Assembly (NCBI GenBank): GCA_031262125.1
Contig: JAISII010000167.1
Location: forward strand, 1 to 15,133
DNA: 15,133 nucleotides
Direction of reading: 5' to 3'
Origin: Oscillospiraceae bacterium
GTDB lineage: Bacteria; Bacillota; Clostridia; Oscillospirales; Acutalibacteraceae
The position numbers and the translations under genes are program-made. Shown piece after piece: positions 14,100 through 15,133 of this stretch. The number at the start of each line of letters is the position of its first letter. Within the stretch, counting starts at the first letter, position 1. The notes below the pieces were generated by a model, which did no database searches, was not told the DNA's origin, and saw only the letters and a program-made list of their open reading frames with translations.

Positions 14100-14153
14100 A
14101 TGCGTTTGAGCAAGCTTTTGCCCAAATGCCGAAAATTGAAGAATGAAGCTTAA
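14100..14153 (+). CDS. Possible 17-codon leader peptide overlapping the aconitase start
   Basis: A short reading frame, MRLSKLLPKCRKLKNEA, begins at ATG 14100 (or, with better spacing, TTG 14106) right after a strong AAGAGGAG. It ends at 14153, 11 bp inside the aconitase gene, which itself has no good ribosome binding site. Translational coupling is therefore possible. The peptide has no recognisable similarity and the frame may be chance. Confidence 0.25.
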   Translation: MRLSKLLPKCRKLKNEA

Positions 14154-15133
14154 CATTGCAAAAAAAATTATAAAAAACCACCTTATAACAGGCGAAATGA
14201 TAACAGGTACCGACATTGGCTTGCGTATTGACCAAACACTTACACAAGATGCAACAGGCACAATGGCATACCTTGAGTTTGAAGCAATTGGCGTGCCACG
14301 TGTTAAAACCGAAAAAAGCGTTGCATACATCGACCATAACACCCTGCAAACAGGGTTCGAAAATGCCGACGACCATCGTTATATTCAATCGGTTTGCAAA
14401 AGGCACGGCATTTATTTTTCTCGCCCGGGCAACGGCATTTGCCATCAGGTTCACCTCGAACGCTTTGGCAAGCCGGGCAAAACGCTGATAGGCTCCGATA
14501 GCCACACACCCACAGGTGGCGGCATAGGTATGCTTGCAATTGGGGCAGGCGGGCTGGACGTTGCGGTTGCAATGGGCGGCGGCGAATATTACATAACAAT
14601 GCCCAAAGTGGTAAACATTATTCTTACAGGCAAGCTGCAACCTTGGGTAACGGCAAAGGACGTTATTTTAAAAGTATTGCGTCTGCTTACAGTTAAGGGC
14701 GGCGTCGGCAAAATTATAGAATATTCGGGTCCCGGCGTTAAAAGCCTGACCGTGCCCGAACGTGCAACCATAACAAATATGGGTGCAGAGCTTGGAGCTA
14801 CCACCTCGATTTTCCCGTCGGATGAAATTACGCTTGAATTTTTAACCGCACAAGAGCGTGCAGAGGATTATGTGGAGCTTTGTGCCGACCCGGGTGCCGA
14901 GTATGATGAAACCTTGACTATAGATTTATCTGCCCTGCAACCGCTTGCCGCTTGCCCCCACAGCCCCGACAACATCAAGCCGGTTGCAGAGCTTGCGGGC
15001 AAAACGGTAGACCAAGTTTGCATTGGTTCTTGCACAAACTCCAGCTATTTGGATTTGATGCGGGCTGCAAAAACACTAAAAGGCAAAACGGTACATCCTG
15101 CTGTTTCACTCTCGATTGCCCCCGGCAGCAAGC
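14143..15133 (+). CDS. acn: Aconitate hydratase (aconitase-type), 5' part; continues past the window
   Basis: The first 330 codons of an aconitase/isopropylmalate-isomerase superfamily enzyme; no stop before the window ends. It should interconvert citrate and isocitrate through a [4Fe-4S] cluster. Visible family motifs: RIDQTLTQDATGTMAYLEFE near the start, VAYIDHNTLQTGFENADDHR, RPGNGICHQVHLERFG, GSDSHTPTGGGIGMLAIGAGG, NMGAELGATTSIFPSDE, and CIGSCTNSSYLDL, which holds the first cluster cysteine. The other two cysteine ligands would lie beyond the window. The long N-terminal match favours the aconitase branch common in Clostridia over LeuC, but this rests on recall. ATG 14143 follows an in-frame TGA at 14137, so no earlier start is possible; the ribosome binding site is weak. 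Confidence 0.9.
   Translation, partial: MKLNIAKKIIKNHLITGEMITGTDIGLRIDQTLTQDATGTMAYLEFEAIGVPRVKTEKSVAYIDHNTLQTGFENADDHRYIQSVCKRHGIYFSRPGNGICHQVHLERFGKPGKTLIGSDSHTPTGGGIGMLAIGAGGLDVAVAMGGGEYYITMPKVVNIILTGKLQPWVTAKDVILKVLRLLTVKGGVGKIIEYSGPGVKSLTVPERATITNMGAELGATTSIFPSDEITLEFLTAQERAEDYVELCADPGAEYDETLTIDLSALQPLAACPHSPDNIKPVAELAGKTVDQVCIGSCTNSSYLDLMRAAKTLKGKTVHPAVSLSIAPGSK

Overview
The window looks like a chromosomal segment of a low-GC, Gram-positive anaerobe of the Clostridia, most likely an Oscillospiraceae/Ruminococcaceae-type gut bacterium. This is inferred from AT-rich spacers with near-consensus SigA promoters, purine-rich ribosome binding sites, several TTG starts, a spore/cell-wall type M14 peptidase, a starch-degrading enzyme that ends in a type I dockerin, and short palindromic intergenic repeats of the kind I associate with that family. 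No species can be named from the sequence.

Layout. (1) 2-1273 (+): peptidoglycan-binding/LysM/M14 peptidase. (2) 1274-1578: spacer built from several palindromic repeats, one with the form of a terminator. (3) 5400-1579 (-): an ABC-2 type exporter operon with one ATPase, one permease of one type, and two tandem copies (about 80% identical) of a second permease type. The spacers before both copies carry the same 138-bp repeat. A perfect TTGACA-N17-TATAAT promoter drives the operon. (4) 5633-7974 (+): a FtsX/MacB-type permease and its LolD/MacB-type ATPase, followed by a 33-nt fossil of a second ATPase 3' end and a bidirectional terminator. (5) 10730-8178 (-): secreted GH13 alpha-amylase with two CBM26-like starch-binding modules and a dockerin, probably a component of a starch-degrading multienzyme complex (amylosome-like). 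(6) 11662-10955 (-): a DinJ/YafQ-type toxin-antitoxin locus whose toxin gene is split by a roughly 131-bp palindromic, MITE-like insertion. Precise removal of the insertion restores a 93-residue YafQ with all expected active-site residues. (7) 11887-15133 (+): typA (ribosome-associated GTPase) with its own perfect promoter, a small four-cysteine protein, and the first 330 codons of an aconitase-type hydratase that runs off the window.

How it fits together. Two unrelated ABC exporters are transcribed divergently from the 5401-5632 spacer. Amylase and toxin-antitoxin locus are both read leftward and each has a recognisable terminator or promoter. The typA-to-aconitase block is housekeeping. The most informative observations are the insertion in yafQ, the duplicated permease with its matching 138-bp repeats, the ATPase fossil, and the dockerin-bearing amylase. 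I found no CRISPR array, tRNA, rRNA or phage genes, and no clear new defence system.
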